A DNA stretch of 64,000 nt, taken from NCBI GenBank assembly GCA_033239525.1, contig BSYO01000028.1:13447597-13511596 (forward strand), read 5' to 3'. Every line of letters starts with the position of its first letter. Position 1 is the first letter of the stretch. Below are positions 38,091-49,232 of this stretch, in pieces. Position numbers and translations under genes: made by a program. Source of the stretch: Nepenthes gracilis (lineage: Eukaryota; Streptophyta; Magnoliopsida; Caryophyllales; Nepenthaceae). The notes below the pieces were generated by a model. The model worked only from the letters and a program-made list of their open reading frames with translations. It had not been told where the DNA came from and did no database searches.

Positions 38091-38390
38091 AAAGGACTCG
38101 AAGTTCTCGGTCGTTTGGTATGAAGCCGGTAGCCTGCTGGAGGAGTCGATCGTCTGAGTGCGTGTGTCCTGGCGGCGAGCACTGCGTTGAGCTTGACGGG
38201 AGGTCATCCCCGGACCTCTTCTGGGTCGTCATTTTGCCTCCCTGCTGGACCATTAAATGCCGTATCTGGCTGACGTGACGTGCTATCAGGCGCCTTGGGA
38301 AGGAGAGATTGCCAGGCTTCTGAGGCGAATGGCTGGTCGACGCGTGGCAAGAGTAATGAGTACGCCTTTTTACATCCCAAGGCTTATTTA

Positions 38391-38399
38391 AACGCCTTT
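38391..38399 (+). promoter_or_regulatory. Putative core promoter of the element G antisense gene
   Basis: TTATTTAAA lies about 85 bp upstream of ATGGCG at 38,483 and is followed by a strongly CT-rich leader (38,400-38,482), the arrangement typical of plant Pol II promoters. It points away from the LTR transcript, so it would drive antisense transcription. Confidence 0.5.
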
Positions 38400-38482
38400 T
38401 TGCCCTAATTTTTCATCTTCGCGCCCGCTTTTCGTTCTCTTCCTCGCTCGAGTTTCGTCTTCTCCTCTGTTCTTTGGCTTTC

Positions 38483-40576
38483 ATGGCGCCTGGAGTGAGA
38501 GACATTGCCTCCACGATGACGCTCGACAATGTCATGGAGATTCGAGCTCAGTAATCAAATCCCGAGTTTGTAGCCATGATGATCCCGGAGCCGCATGATA
38601 GGGCGCTGTACCCTCCGGATGGCTTCATCATCGTTTATGAGGCCCACCTCAAAGGTGGGCTACGGTTTTCTATTCCGGTGGAGCTCTATGGCATCATGAG
38701 GGCGCTCGGGGTGCCCCTCGCCAGGCTTCAGCCGAATGCGATGAGGTATCTGGTGTCCTTGTGCGTCTTCTTCTGGTGTCATGAGAAGCTCTTGAGCGCT
38801 CTTACGGTCAAGGTGATATTCCGCTTTATGCAAAACCTTGACTGGATTGTAATGACTCCCCGCCCGGAATTTTCTTTGCTATGTGGTGGCAACCCAGATT
38901 CCACGAGGCGGTGGAAGGACAAGTTTTTCTTTCTCGGCGTCTATGAGCACTGGGCCATCCCTACCACATGGGGGAAGGTGGCTAGCCAGTATTGCTCCGA
39001 CCCTTCGAGGGAGGACCGGGAGGAAGTGAAGGCGTATACAGACTTAGTGCTGGCCAACCTGTGGACCTTCCATTTGAACAAGCGCAACATCTGGCTGTCT
39101 TCTGAGAAGTTCAAGATTGCCAACTGGGAACCGCAGGATGAGGCTCCCGGCCAGCTCCCTCTGTAAAGGCCAAGGAGAGGCTGAGGATCGGAGGACCCAC
39201 TGCTGAGCGCTCCTCGAGTGACGATGAGGATTTTGATATGGCGTAAGCGATGATGACGTGGCTGCTCCTCTGCTCATGAGGTCGAGGACTGGCTCTTTCT
39301 CCGAGTCCTCGAGGTCTGGGGGTCTCGGCTTCACTTCCACTACTAATATTTCTGCCAGGCCCTCAAGAGCCTTTGCTCGGACCGGAGAGCTTCCAGGCAC
39401 CCAGTCCTCCTGTGATGATGATGATGATGATGATGTTCCTCTGATCAAGAGGGTGAGGACTGATGCCTCTCTTTCTGGGCCCTCGGGATCTGATGGTCTC
39501 GCCTTCACTTCCACTGCTAATCTCCCCACTGCACCCATGGAGGTTCTTGCTCAGACCACGGGGTTCTCGGACGTCCAGCCCCCCAGTGATGATTTGGGTC
39601 CCGGCGCTCCCGTTATTTTGCCTGGTGACGTCTCGGATAGGATTGATCACCCTTCCGAGGACATAGGAGGCGGGAGTGCCACGATGGATCCTGAGAGGGG
39701 AATGTCAGCTGAAATGATCTGAGAGATGGTGGAGGTCGTGGACTTGAGTGTTGACGAGCTCGTGCCTTCTGATCCTCCTGAGCGTCCTATTGAGGTTAAG
39801 GCCGACCGGTTACCCGAGTTTCTTGGGGATGTCGATTTTGAGGTAGACTTTCCAGCGCCTTTTATAGCTGACGAGTCTGTGTCTGAGGCGGCGTCTGCGG
39901 GGCTTAGGAGCGACCCGCAGGAGTCCGAGTCCCATGTGGATCGTGGCATAGGGGATGACCCTCTTGTTTCTAAGGTAGCCTGTTGCCTCCTTTCTTCCCT
40001 TGTTTTCAACTATTTATACTTTGATGAACTTTTCTGTTGCAGCTTCAGAGCTTGATTGCCGGCCTTAACGGACTGGTGGGAGTGATCATTCAATCCCGTA
40101 TGGAAATGAGGTCCTCGAGGGCCGCTCATGAAGCTGCACAATGGGCGGAAGCGAAGCTGGCTAAAGCTAAGGAGAAGATCGCTTCCCTGGAGGGTACTGT
40201 CAAGGACCTGCGGCTTAGGCAGGGCCTCCTTCAGGATCGGATCCTTCGCCAGGAGGAGAGGCTGAGGATGTCCGTGCAGATTGCTGAGATGGCTCCTATG
40301 TTGGACGACAAGTTTCAGGACGGTATTTGCATGTGTCGCCGAGTGGCACGATTGATCCGTCCGCGATTTCCTGTAGCCGCCCTCGATCCCAGGAACGCCA
40401 GCGCCTTGAGCGTGGAAGACTTGTACGGCGTCGATGGTAGGCCTTTCCCTGGCCCTCCTTGGGCAGGGCCTGATGGAGAACCTCTTACGCCCGAGGAGGC
40501 AGTTCCGATGGAGCAGACGGGATCTTCAGGAGCCTATGGGGCTCAACGAGGAGGAAGCCGAGCGGCACTCCCTTGA
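38483..40576 (+). pseudogene. Element G antisense gene (PF04195-like N-terminus, acidic repeats, intron, coiled coil)
   Basis: It runs opposite to gag. From ATGGCG at 38,483 the frame has a TAA at 38,552, then is open to 39,166 (PPDGFIIVYEAHL, NAMRYLVSLCVF, DSTRRWKDKFFFLG). This block matches the antisense ORFs of element F and resembles the putative gypsy-type transposon domain. After a degenerate stretch (39,160-39,250) a Ser/Asp-rich region follows (39,258-39,974, TGA at 39,720) with two copies of a ~60-residue unit and a run of seven Asp. A GT..AG intron (39,975-40,042, 68 bp, phase 0) joins it to a second exon (40,043-40,576). That exon encodes an Ala/Lys/Glu/Leu coiled coil (HEAAQWAEAKLAKAKEKIAS onward). 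AATAAG follows about 60 nt past the stop. Function is unknown. At least two stops and a frameshift make this copy inactive. Confidence 0.75.
39975..40042 (+). other. Intron in element G antisense gene
   Basis: AAG|GTAGCC at the donor and a CT-rich tract ending TTGCAG at the acceptor. Removing 68 bp joins two open frames in phase 0. Without removal the frame runs into a stop at 40,053-40,055. By eye the splice signals are good, though 68 bp is near the lower limit for plants. Confidence 0.65.
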
Positions 40577-40633
40577 CATGCTGCCCCCTTTTTCTCGTTT
40601 TGTTTTGTCATACTTGTACAAAAAATTATTTTT

Positions 40634-40641
40634 GTGAATAA
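40634..40641 (+). terminator. Putative poly(A) signal of the antisense gene
   Basis: GTGAATAAGA about 60 nt past the TGA at 40,574-40,576, in a T-rich context. It is a plausible plant near-upstream element. Confidence 0.4.
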
Positions 40642-40917
40642 GACTTTGTCCTTTTCGCATTAAGGCTTCGGACGTTTCCTTTGTGTCTTGTTTGTATGTA
40701 CATGTTCCCCCTTTTTTTTTTGCGGTGCGTCATACAGCGCCTAACTTCTTTGTTTCAAGTGGGTGACTCCTTTCAGGTGCTTGACCCTTTGCCTTTTTGG
40801 ACTTGGGTATGCAGCCCTCTCAGGGACTTCTAGCTTTTAGCCTTTCGGCTTTACTTTCGTCGCCCGGCCTCTAGGACCGCTTGGTCACGGCCGAGTTTTT
40901 GGGTTTTGGCCTCTGGG

Positions 40918-41060
40918 GTCCGACCGCTGGGGTCGCTCGGGTTGGCGCCCAAGTTTTGTTGCCTGACCGCTGGGGTCTGACCGCTAGGGTCGCTCGGGTT
41001 GGCGCCCAAGTTTTGTTGCCTGACCGCTGGGGTCGCTCGGGTTGGCGCCCAAGTTTTGTT
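40918..41060. repeat. Tandem repeat in element G, three copies
   Basis: CCGCTGGGGTCGCTCGGGTT followed by GGCGCCCAAGTTTTGTT occurs at about 40,925-40,960, 40,981-41,017 and 41,025-41,060, spaced 40-60 bp. It lies between the converging 3' ends of the gag remnant and the antisense gene. Confidence 0.85.
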
Positions 41061-41205
41061 TGTTGAATGCTGTGAGTTACTTTACTGTCGAGGAGAGAGC
41101 ACGGGAACGCTTCATGGTAAAGGTAACAAATGCACGTTTTTATTAATGTACATTTTTTCTTACATTGAGTGGTCCCCAGGGCTTTTTGTCTCTCTTTTTT
41201 TTTTG

Positions 41206-42003
41206 TCAGTCCGCGCCCACTATGGCCTTGCCTTTCGAGCGGCGTGACTGGCTGCTTCCTGCTGCTCCGGGGCCGCGCCCGGGTCGTGGAAGGAAGCGGT
41301 CAAGATATCCTTCCATTACCAGCCGCTCGATTTCCCCTCGGAGCTTCGTGCAGTCCTCGGTGTCGTGGCCGCGGCTGCCATGGTAATGGCAGTATTCCCA
41401 CTGGTCGCCTCCCTCTGGGTTCTTCAACGCCTTCGGCCATCTTAGGAACTCCTCATCCCTGATCTGCCTCAAGATGTTGGTGAGGGAGTCAGTGAAGGCC
41501 AATGGGCCTGAGTGCCTTTCTTCCCCAAGGACCATCCGCTCTGGCTTATCGTGCCCGGATGGTCGTTGGGTCTTCTGGTGGGCGCTCGCCCTTCTCCTTT
41601 CTTCCCCTATCCTCGGGGGCAGGGGGTCTTCTTGTTCTGCCGGCTGAGTTGCTTCGCCGGGCTTGAGTCCAAAGACAGTCTTCTAGAGCCTCTTAAACCC
41701 CTTTCTTGATGGGGCCGGGCTCATGGACTTCTTTCTGTTGAGGTAATCCCTCAACTCGCCTGGAGCCCGCACCGACTCCTGTTTCTGGAGCGCTGTTTGG
41801 CACGGGCTTTCGGAGCGTTGGCCCCTAGACTGTTCGCCCGCCTTCTCCTGGAGGGTGCGGACGGCTCTTGTGAGGCTGTCCACCTTCTGCGCCAGTTTGC
41901 GCACGCTGGTGTCGGGACCGCCGCTTACTCTTTCGCCCGACGGGAGACATCCGTCGTAGCGCTCCTGGCCCCGGGCGGACGTGCTGCCCTGTCTGCTGAA
42001 CAT
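41206..42003 (-). pseudogene. Element G gag remnant, core deleted
   Basis: The N-terminal piece (41,683-42,003) opens with MFSRQGSTSARG and has a coiled-coil-like KLAQKVDSLTRAVRTLQEKA. The C-terminal piece (41,206-41,535) holds FLRWPKALKN and a Tat-type zinc motif, YCHYHGSRGHDTEDC, followed by an EIERL..GYLDRFL tail. A ~150-bp stretch with a different frame joins them. The conserved Retrotrans_gag core, normally about 150 residues between the two, is gone. In the usual order it would sit just downstream of the primer site, as here. Confidence 0.8.
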
Positions 42004-42059
42004 CGTCGGGGCGTTGCTTGTTGTGGGGGAGTGGGAAGTTGTGAGTTTTTTGTTCCTCC

Positions 42060-42077
42060 TTCCCACAGACGGCGCCA
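42060..42077 (-). other. Primer binding site of element G
   Basis: TGGCGCCGTCTGTGGGAA on the minus strand, one base after the 5' LTR. It is undamaged, unlike the sites of D and E. Confidence 0.9.
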
Positions 42078-42078
42078 A

Positions 42079-42979
42079 TGTTGTGTTCTGGTTCCACGGG
42101 GACCGAGAGATGCAGAGGTGCGTCCAGTCCGATCCGTGGTTCCCAGGCAACACAAGTATTTGAAGTGTTGGACGTTAGAGGAAGATAGAGACCAGATTTT
42201 TTACGTGAAAAACCTCCTCTTGAATGGGGAGGAAAAACCACAAGGCGCAGGGCCTGGTAAGTGCTTCACTATATGGGTTGAAGTCTTTACAGAGTACAAT
42301 TGTGAGGGTTAATCCCTTCCTTGTCTCTCGTATCTATTTTCTCTCTTGGAAAACTATGCTCACTAGGAGCCGTTCACTCTTCTTTGTGGAGTCGTCTTGG
42401 GAGAGAGTGTCCGGTAGAAGGCTCTGTCTCTCTTTTTTGTGTGTTCCTCCTTTTTTCTCCTCTCCCTCTTGAGAGGGGCTTTGCTGAGTATTTATAGTGG
42501 AAAATGGGTAGTTAGGGAATAGACACGTGGCGTCCATCCGGCGGTTGAGGAGCTGGTCCACCAATTCCCTTTAATGCTGCTGACGTTGCGTGGAGTGGCA
42601 TGCGGATGGCGCCGCTGCAGCATCTGAGTGTGTCAGGCGTACAGGGTCTGAATGATAGTCTCGATTTGACTAGGCGTGCCCTGTTGAAACGGCTACTGGC
42701 AGTAGTTGCAGGTTGTTGGGAACCGTCGAAGCTACCTAGCTGGCATTCCCGGTTTTGGATGAGCGGTCCTTGTCCCCGAGTGGGGTGCCTTGTGTGCTCG
42801 TGGACCTCCAGGAGGCGGCCATCTTTGGAAGATCTTCTCTCAAAGTCCGAGAGCCTATTCCCGACCGTCTGGGCAATTCTGATACTCGGCCGGGCTTCCA
42901 GAATTCTTGGTCCTTGGGCTCCTTACTTGGGCCTCTCTTCTGGGCCGTGTTTTATGGGCCCTTACACTAGGGCCCAACA
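42079..42979 (-). mobile_element. Element G 5' LTR
   Basis: In element orientation this is the upstream LTR, directly followed by the primer site. It carries a TATAAATA box at 42,489-42,496 (minus). Its terminus CAACA abuts the ATTTT duplication at 42,980. Confidence 0.92.
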
Positions 42980-42984
42980 ATTTT

Positions 42985-43778
42985 AATAATTTATATAACT
43001 TTACATTAGCATTAAAAATATATATTATAACGTGAAAACTCAAATATTAAACTTTTTTTTATATAATTATTGAAGCTAAATTATATAATTATAATTTAAT
43101 TAAATTAAATATATGTTTTAAAAATAATTATAAATCTAATGGTAATTAGTTAGCATAGTAAATAAATAGGGCAATACTGTACTCCTTGTAATAACCTCAA
43201 ATTTTGTCTTCATCGTAAATTAACGTTAGTTTTGTTAGAACAAATTAATAATATGATTAGAAGTAATTTTTTAATTTAATGATATTCAATATAGAAATTT
43301 AATATGATGAGATAATAAATTTAAGAAAATTCACAAAGTTTGATAGAAATTTTAGGCAGTGGGAATAGTTAATGGCATAGCTAGATTCTATATTAGTGTT
43401 GCTACTTCTATCCACTTACTGTTTAATAATAACAAATATAATAATAATTTATAAAAAAATATTTCACAAGTTTTTCATTTTTAAAAATTAAAAAATATAG
43501 ATTTAAAAAGATTTAAAAATTTAATGATACATTAAAATTTAAGAAGATTTAATTAATATATTGAAAGCAACTTCATTATATAGTAGATTTATGATGACAA
43601 CTAGTAGTGAACATGAGACTCTGAGTCAATTCGAGCATCTTGGGTAACTCAAACCCCATGCAACGTGTTATTCTTGCCTAACATTACAAGGCCATGGCGA
43701 GATATATGCATGGACTATATCTTATTCAAGAAAAGAAAAAATAACATATTAACCCTCACAAATTCGCAGTCATAAGCT
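42985..43778. other. GRP-2 3' flank, right part
   Basis: Resumes the sequence interrupted by element G at 37,176 and matches 250-1,031 of unit I and 55,920-56,710 of unit III. No gene. AATAAG (43,721-43,726, minus) lies 53 nt past the GRP-2 stop. Confidence 0.7.
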
Positions 43779-44826
43779 TTAGTTCTTCTTCTCTGTGTCT
43801 TTTGGAGGGCCATAAGGTCCAGGGTCACCGGGTCCATAGGGTCCAGGGCGACCCGGTCCATAGGGTCCAGGGTCACCCGGTCCATAAGGTCCACGGGCAC
43901 CGAGTCCATAGCCGCTGTGTTCAAAGTCATCAGGCTCGTAGCCATATCCACTGTGTTCACCGCCACCATAACCATTTGTCGCCGCAAATTTTTTTTCTGG
44001 CCAATAGTGGCCATGATACCCATCACGGTAGCCACCGTAGCCTTGCCTACCATGATAGCCACTATAGCGATGCCCACCGTGGTGTTCATAGTAACCATAT
44101 CCATCCTCGTGCACATCTTCCTTATCCTCTACAACAGATTTTATGTAAGTCGTTAATTTATTTTACTTAAGTATGCATTTGAGGGACAAATTAATATAAT
44201 CAAGAATAAATATATTATGTATTTATATTGCACTTTCATAAAAATTTTATTTTCTTTATTTATATAATAAAGAAAAAGATAGTTTATGAGATATACTTAG
44301 GAATATTCTTATGAGACTCTTATAATGAAATTGGAGATTATTTTTGGCTGATTGACAATTAATAGTCATTTTTATTCTTGAATAAAAATAAGGATCCATG
44401 GTTAAATAATTTATCCCTACAGTGTGTTTATCAACATAAAATATTTATATATTCTTATTCAAAATATTTTATAGCAATTAAAGATATATTCTTCATAGAC
44501 TCTTGAATAATAGTATTTTTATCCATCAATCTATTTTTTATATGCTCGTTAATAAACAAATACATGATATTTCACGTTATTTGAAAGTCTAGATTACGTT
44601 CTTCTTATGTGACCTTATACGATCAAAAATTAAAAAAAATAATATATATTTATATTTATTTTATAAATATGGTATTTTTATTATTTGATCTGATAAGAAA
44701 AAGAGAGAAAAACTTACCAGCTTGTTGAGCAGTCTTAGCTAGCTCACGAGCAGAGACCTGAGAGGAAATGAGAAGAGCAAAAGCAAAGAGAAGGCCAATA
44801 AGAAGAAAAGATTTTGGATATACCAT
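43779..44826 (-). CDS. GRP-2: secreted glycine/tyrosine/proline-rich protein, intact copy
   Basis: Exons 44,718-44,826 and 43,779-44,128 with a 589-bp GT..AG intron in phase 1; 152 residues. The signal peptide is MVYPKSFLLIGLLFAFALLI..., cleavage likely after VSA, then RELAKTAQQ. The mature part begins EDKEDVHEDGYGYYEHHGG and has the His/Gly/Tyr-rich block. Next comes KKFAATNGYGGGEHSGYGYE and four YGPGxPGP units in which Asp or Arg replaces Gly (GDPGPYGPGRPGPYGPGDPG). The tail PPKDTEKKN is shorter than in GRP-1. All splice sites align with GRP-1. Like the other copies it is expected to be exported to the cell wall or apoplast. The nearby element G insertion is in the 3' flank, not the gene. 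Confidence 0.9.
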
Positions 44827-44903
44827 TTTATTTGCTCTTTCTCTCTCTAAGTATTTTGGAAATTATGAGAGGGAATTGATAATAAGATGAGAAGCCCAGT
44901 CTC

Positions 44904-44912
44904 TTCTTTATA
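44904..44912 (-). promoter_or_regulatory. TATA box of GRP-2
   Basis: TATAAAGAA on the minus strand, 78 bp upstream of the ATG, in the same context as in GRP-1 and GRP-3. Confidence 0.7.
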
Positions 44913-44914
44913 GG

Positions 44915-47900
44915 CACAGAGGGTTGGCGATGAGATGGGCCCCGTAGTAAGTGTAATCTTGCCAGTGTATATAAACTTCATTTGTTTATGATACATATTT
45001 AATGGTAAATATTTTTTAGAAAATATTTTTTTTTACATTTTATAGGAAGTATATTTCAGATAAAAATAACTCATCCTTGTGTTATTATTTTCATGTTTGG
45101 TTGATATAATAATGTGTAGCTTATTATATAAAATGGTTTCGAAAAGTGGATATTTGTGATTATTTGTCGCAATGGTCGGGACATTGACAATTATCATACT
45201 GGAAGTGGAACTACTATTCCTAAATATACATCTTAATTAAAACAAAACCTTTTACACTAACTTAGCAATCGGGGCAACACCTAATTTGGGACTACCAAAC
45301 TTAGGCTAACTAATGATAAAACAGGTTTGTCAACGATAACTAAGTGTTATACAAATGGATAATGTAATAATATATGTAAAATTTAAATAATGATGTTTGT
45401 GATATCAAGTTACGATTTTAAAGTAAAATCTAGAGTATTAAATAAAAGAAGCGTTGCATGAAGATAAAGCACAGAGAAAATAAAAGAAGGGGAATATTTT
45501 TAAAATTCGGTTAAAGTTTAATTCAAACTAATCTTTTACCAAACTCGGTCATACTATTCTAGCATTGGTCATTTGATATACTATCAATTGATTACTCATT
45601 CTCTGGTTGTATTATTCTTTTATTGGTTATTATATGTATTAGATATTATATTTAACTGATTATTTACAATAATTAGTATAAATAACCCTCAAAAAAATTT
45701 ATTTTGTAACAATATATTTTATAATTAATCTATTTATAACTTAACTCGTGGGTTTTTACTTAATTAAAATAAATTTTTTTACGTCAAATATTACTATATA
45801 ATATTATTATCTATTGTACTCATATAAAAGGCCAGTGCTGAACGATTTATAATAGATTCAGAATTTATTTTACGGTGTCAATAATATATGTGGGTTTTGA
45901 GTCCGAGTAAAAATGGTCCCTACTAGAGAGTGGTGTCTAGTTTTCAAGGGGGTCCCTTGTGCGGATTTGGCTACATTTACTCTATGAGATAAGAGCAATT
46001 GACTTGTGCAGAAGGAGCACGTGATGGTGGCGTGAAGAGTAGTCCAGTGAAGGATGCTCACCAAACCATGCCATGCCATGCCCATCACACTCACAAGGTG
46101 AGTTCGTTTTCAGAGTAAGTGTTACCTTGCCGTGTAATCAAATCTGTGTAAACCAGAAAAGTCTTTGTCATATTCAAGTATTTTGGAATCAAATTGGGTT
46201 AATTTCTTCTATTTAATTATTTTTTTATAATTGTATTTATTTGAGAAATAATTTTTATTAAGATTTATAAATAATGTATATTTTTAAAACTATGAGAAAT
46301 AAATTTTTAGTATTAAAAAAAGGGTAAAAATTTTAGATGGGGAGAACTAATGTCACTGAACCTTTTTATAGTATAAATTTTTGATAATTGATTTTTATGT
46401 TAGAAAATACCGTCCAATAGTATGTTAGCCCTCTTTTACAAAACTCACATAATATTATTTCATAGAATGTAATTAATATATAATTTATTTATTTATTTAT
46501 ATATCTATTTTTTTGTAATTATTTTTCATTTTGTGGAATTATTACGGGGGCGTGTATCCGAAATTTTTTTTATTTAATTTGTTTATCTGATGAATATGTT
46601 CACATTCTTTTAAAAAGTTATTTATTAAAGTCCATTTGTAATCCTATTTTTAATGGCATATTTGCATTTAAAAAACCTTCTAAGAAAAATATCACTATAC
46701 TTTTTTACGTAACCATATAATTTATTTTTGAAAACAACAAAAAATTTTAGACTATTTCATCCCAAGTTTCATTTTTAATTGCCTTAATTATAAGATTATT
46801 GATGATCATATATTCAAATTGTAAAAATAAATTCTTACATATTATAATATAAAATAGTAAATAATAAATTTAATAATAATCGTATTAGTAGTAGTAATAA
46901 TTTTTCATTTTGCCCACCATATGGCCAATGGTTTGAGCAAGATTGTAACAAAGATTGAACATGGTTTTAGCATTTTCATCCTTTGTTAAGATAATATTTT
47001 AAAATCATTCATAAATTAAGACAATTATTAGAATAAATCAGTAGTAACCTAATCGATCATGCCCAATCTTCAAAATTCAAAAAGCAGAGTTTATATATGT
47101 TCAAAATTCAACAAAAGTTGACTACAAAAAGTTAGTTTTCATAAATAAATATAAATATAAATATAAATAGACTTTGCTTATTTACTATGAGAAAATTGAA
47201 CATAAATATAAATTATACGTTAAAAGTTCAACGAAGGTAGGCCACAAAAAGTAAGTTCTTTGTTTTGTTTTCTTCTTTGTTTTTTGTTTTTTGGAATCAT
47301 TTAACAACCATAAATTACTGGAAAATAATTATAACAATAAAGTTTTATGTTTAAATATGTGGGGTTGGATATATGAATGCATTACCATCTATATATGTTA
47401 ACATTCTTTATCTTATGTTTTTAATATGTCTCTACCCATTTATGTTAATATTTTTTTTGCCTCTATGATACTTAATTTTTATTTGTATTATTTTTTGATT
47501 GTCAAATGTTTTAGTTAATAAAGTTAAAAAAAAAACAATGATAAATAAATTAGTATGTATTAATGTAATTTTTCAATAATGAAAAACAAATTAGTAGTTT
47601 GACGTATGGTAAAAATTTAGATAAACTCTTCCAAATCAAGAAGGCAATATTTCTTAAAGAGATAGAAGGGTTTATTTTTTAAATTTAAGTCATTTAATTT
47701 TCAATAAATAATTATAATGTAATTATTTTTAAAATAATAAAAAAAATTAGTTATTAAATTAGAATAATTTATTTAAAAATAGACAACATAAAACTAAAAA
47801 TTAACCACATTTATCTCTTTAAAAGTTAAATGCCTCTCATCCAAAAATATCCTATCCCTCCCCTCAGAAGAAGAGAAAAATGATTAGTTTAATAATTATA

Positions 47901-48170
47901 CAGATTAGACATAGTTATGAATATTGTCTTATAATTAATTAGATTTTCTTGTTAGTCTTGTAATCAATTACATGGCATTTTTGCCCCTCACGCATTATTA
48001 TTTTTTAGAATTAACATAGGACAACTTGAGATTCCAATGGGGCATCTTCCTTAGGTCAAGTTAGTAAGGGTGAAAGTGCTAACTATTCTTTTAAATTTAA
48101 AAGAAAATCGGGTGGCAACCATCCGCCTATTGAAAATTATTTGTTTTTACTCCTCTTAGTACTTTAGAGA
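44915..48170. other. GRP-2 upstream region, non-coding
   Basis: Matches unit III at 44,930-45,390 and units I and III at 46,370-47,250; 47,250-48,170 matches unit I only. The stretch 45,400-46,365 has no counterpart that I can find in this window. A 74-codon minus-strand frame within it (45,870-46,094) has no recognisable domain. Confidence 0.6.
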
Positions 48171-48246
48171 ACGATACATATTATTTAGTTGGTTTAACTA
48201 TGAATTAAAATACGACTGCAAATCACCCGACTAGCCTAGGGATATC

Positions 48247-48547
48247 TTTAATGGCTATGAAGAGGCGGGGGATGAGGCCAAGATGTGCACAGTTTCCTAC
48301 CAATAGTGGATTGCCCGATACTACAATAAGAGGGTAAAGGCTCAACAGTTTGAGGTGGGAGACCTAATATTATGGAATATAGAGGCTACTGGCAATGACA
48401 CCAATAGGAACAACCTCTTCCTGAATTGGGAGGACCCATTCCACATTTCAGTTGTTTTACGAAACAAGGCATACAAGTTTCGAGCCTAGAATGACAAGTT
48501 GGTTCCAATGACGTAGAACGCTATCCATCTAAAAAAATATTACTAGT
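48247..48547 (+). pseudogene. Element F (unit II): integrase C-terminus remnant
   Basis: Paralogue of 5,745-6,060, with the same order of blocks ending AIHLKKYY. It has additional stops, for example in the ...NDKLVPM.* segment where unit I reads PRTWN. Confidence 0.75.
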
Positions 48548-49230
48548 AATAGTCTTACTAAACCCAGGTAGGTTTAGCACATATAATTGAGAATGCTTGT
48601 AAAATTGTATGAAGTTCAATGAAATGGATTATTTGTTTGCTTATCTTTGTCATTCCTACTTATCTGTTCATATGAATACTTGTGTAATATTGTACAAATT
48701 CAAATAATCTAGACTACTCCTAAGTTCGGTGAATATTCTTTTGCCTATTATCAAATCTCGATCTCGAACCGAGCGGCCCATATGTAGTTGAATATGAACA
48801 TCAACCCTGTACCGAGTGGCCCATATGCGGTCAAATTTGAACCTTGGTCTGGTATCGAGTAGCTCATATGAAGTCGAATTTGAATCCCGATCCTGTCACC
48901 GACTGGCCCGTGCGCAGTTGAACTCAAAACCTTAGAGAACCTTTCAGCATACATGTGATAACTCTCTCTAGAAGGGATGAGCACCATAAGTCTACAATAG
49001 TCGATGGACTAGGACTCGATGCACGAACCCTACGACATCCTCCAGTAGGACCGAGCGTAGACGGGCAATAAAGTTTCAGATGAATAAGTTCAACACAAGA
49101 TAGAAACGTCAGCAACAATAATCAACACGGTCTAGCTACTTTATTATAGAATCATGATACACATCTGAAGGCATCTGACGGGCTTAAAGATACAAGTGCT
49201 ATTCACGCCTACAGCCTATCCAAATGACTA
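48548..49230. other. Element F spacer (unit II)
   Basis: Non-coding, with the same ACCGAGTGGCCC-type short repeats as unit I (48,760-48,910). Confidence 0.6.
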
Positions 49231-49232
49231 CC

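Larger units (their letters stand above)
37177..42979 (-). mobile_element. Element G: 5.8-kb non-autonomous Tat-lineage LTR retrotransposon
   Basis: LTRs at 37,177-38,076 and 42,079-42,979 (900 and 901 bp) start TGTTG and end CAACA. ATTTT flanks both sides (37,172-37,176 and 42,980-42,984), and units I and III hold the empty site. The primer site (42,060-42,077 minus) and the polypurine tract (38,077-38,090 minus) orient it on the minus strand. The 4.0-kb interior has a gag remnant, a three-copy tandem repeat and an antisense gene, but no protease, RT, RNase H or integrase. It must therefore have been mobilised by proteins from another element. LTRs differ by roughly 5% in the part I compared (about 15 of 260). 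Confidence 0.93.

Noticed and set aside
37698..38278. Two overlapping 141-codon plus-strand frames in and beyond the element G LTR
   Set aside because: They overlap each other out of frame, cross the LTR end, and half of each is duplicated in the other LTR. They are LTR sequence and not genes.
41797..42312. 171-codon plus-strand frame crossing the inner edge of the element G LTR
   Set aside because: It runs opposite to the gag remnant, crosses the LTR/primer-site boundary and has no domain.
45870..46094. 74-codon minus-strand frame upstream of GRP-2
   Set aside because: No domain, no splice context, and not conserved in the other units.
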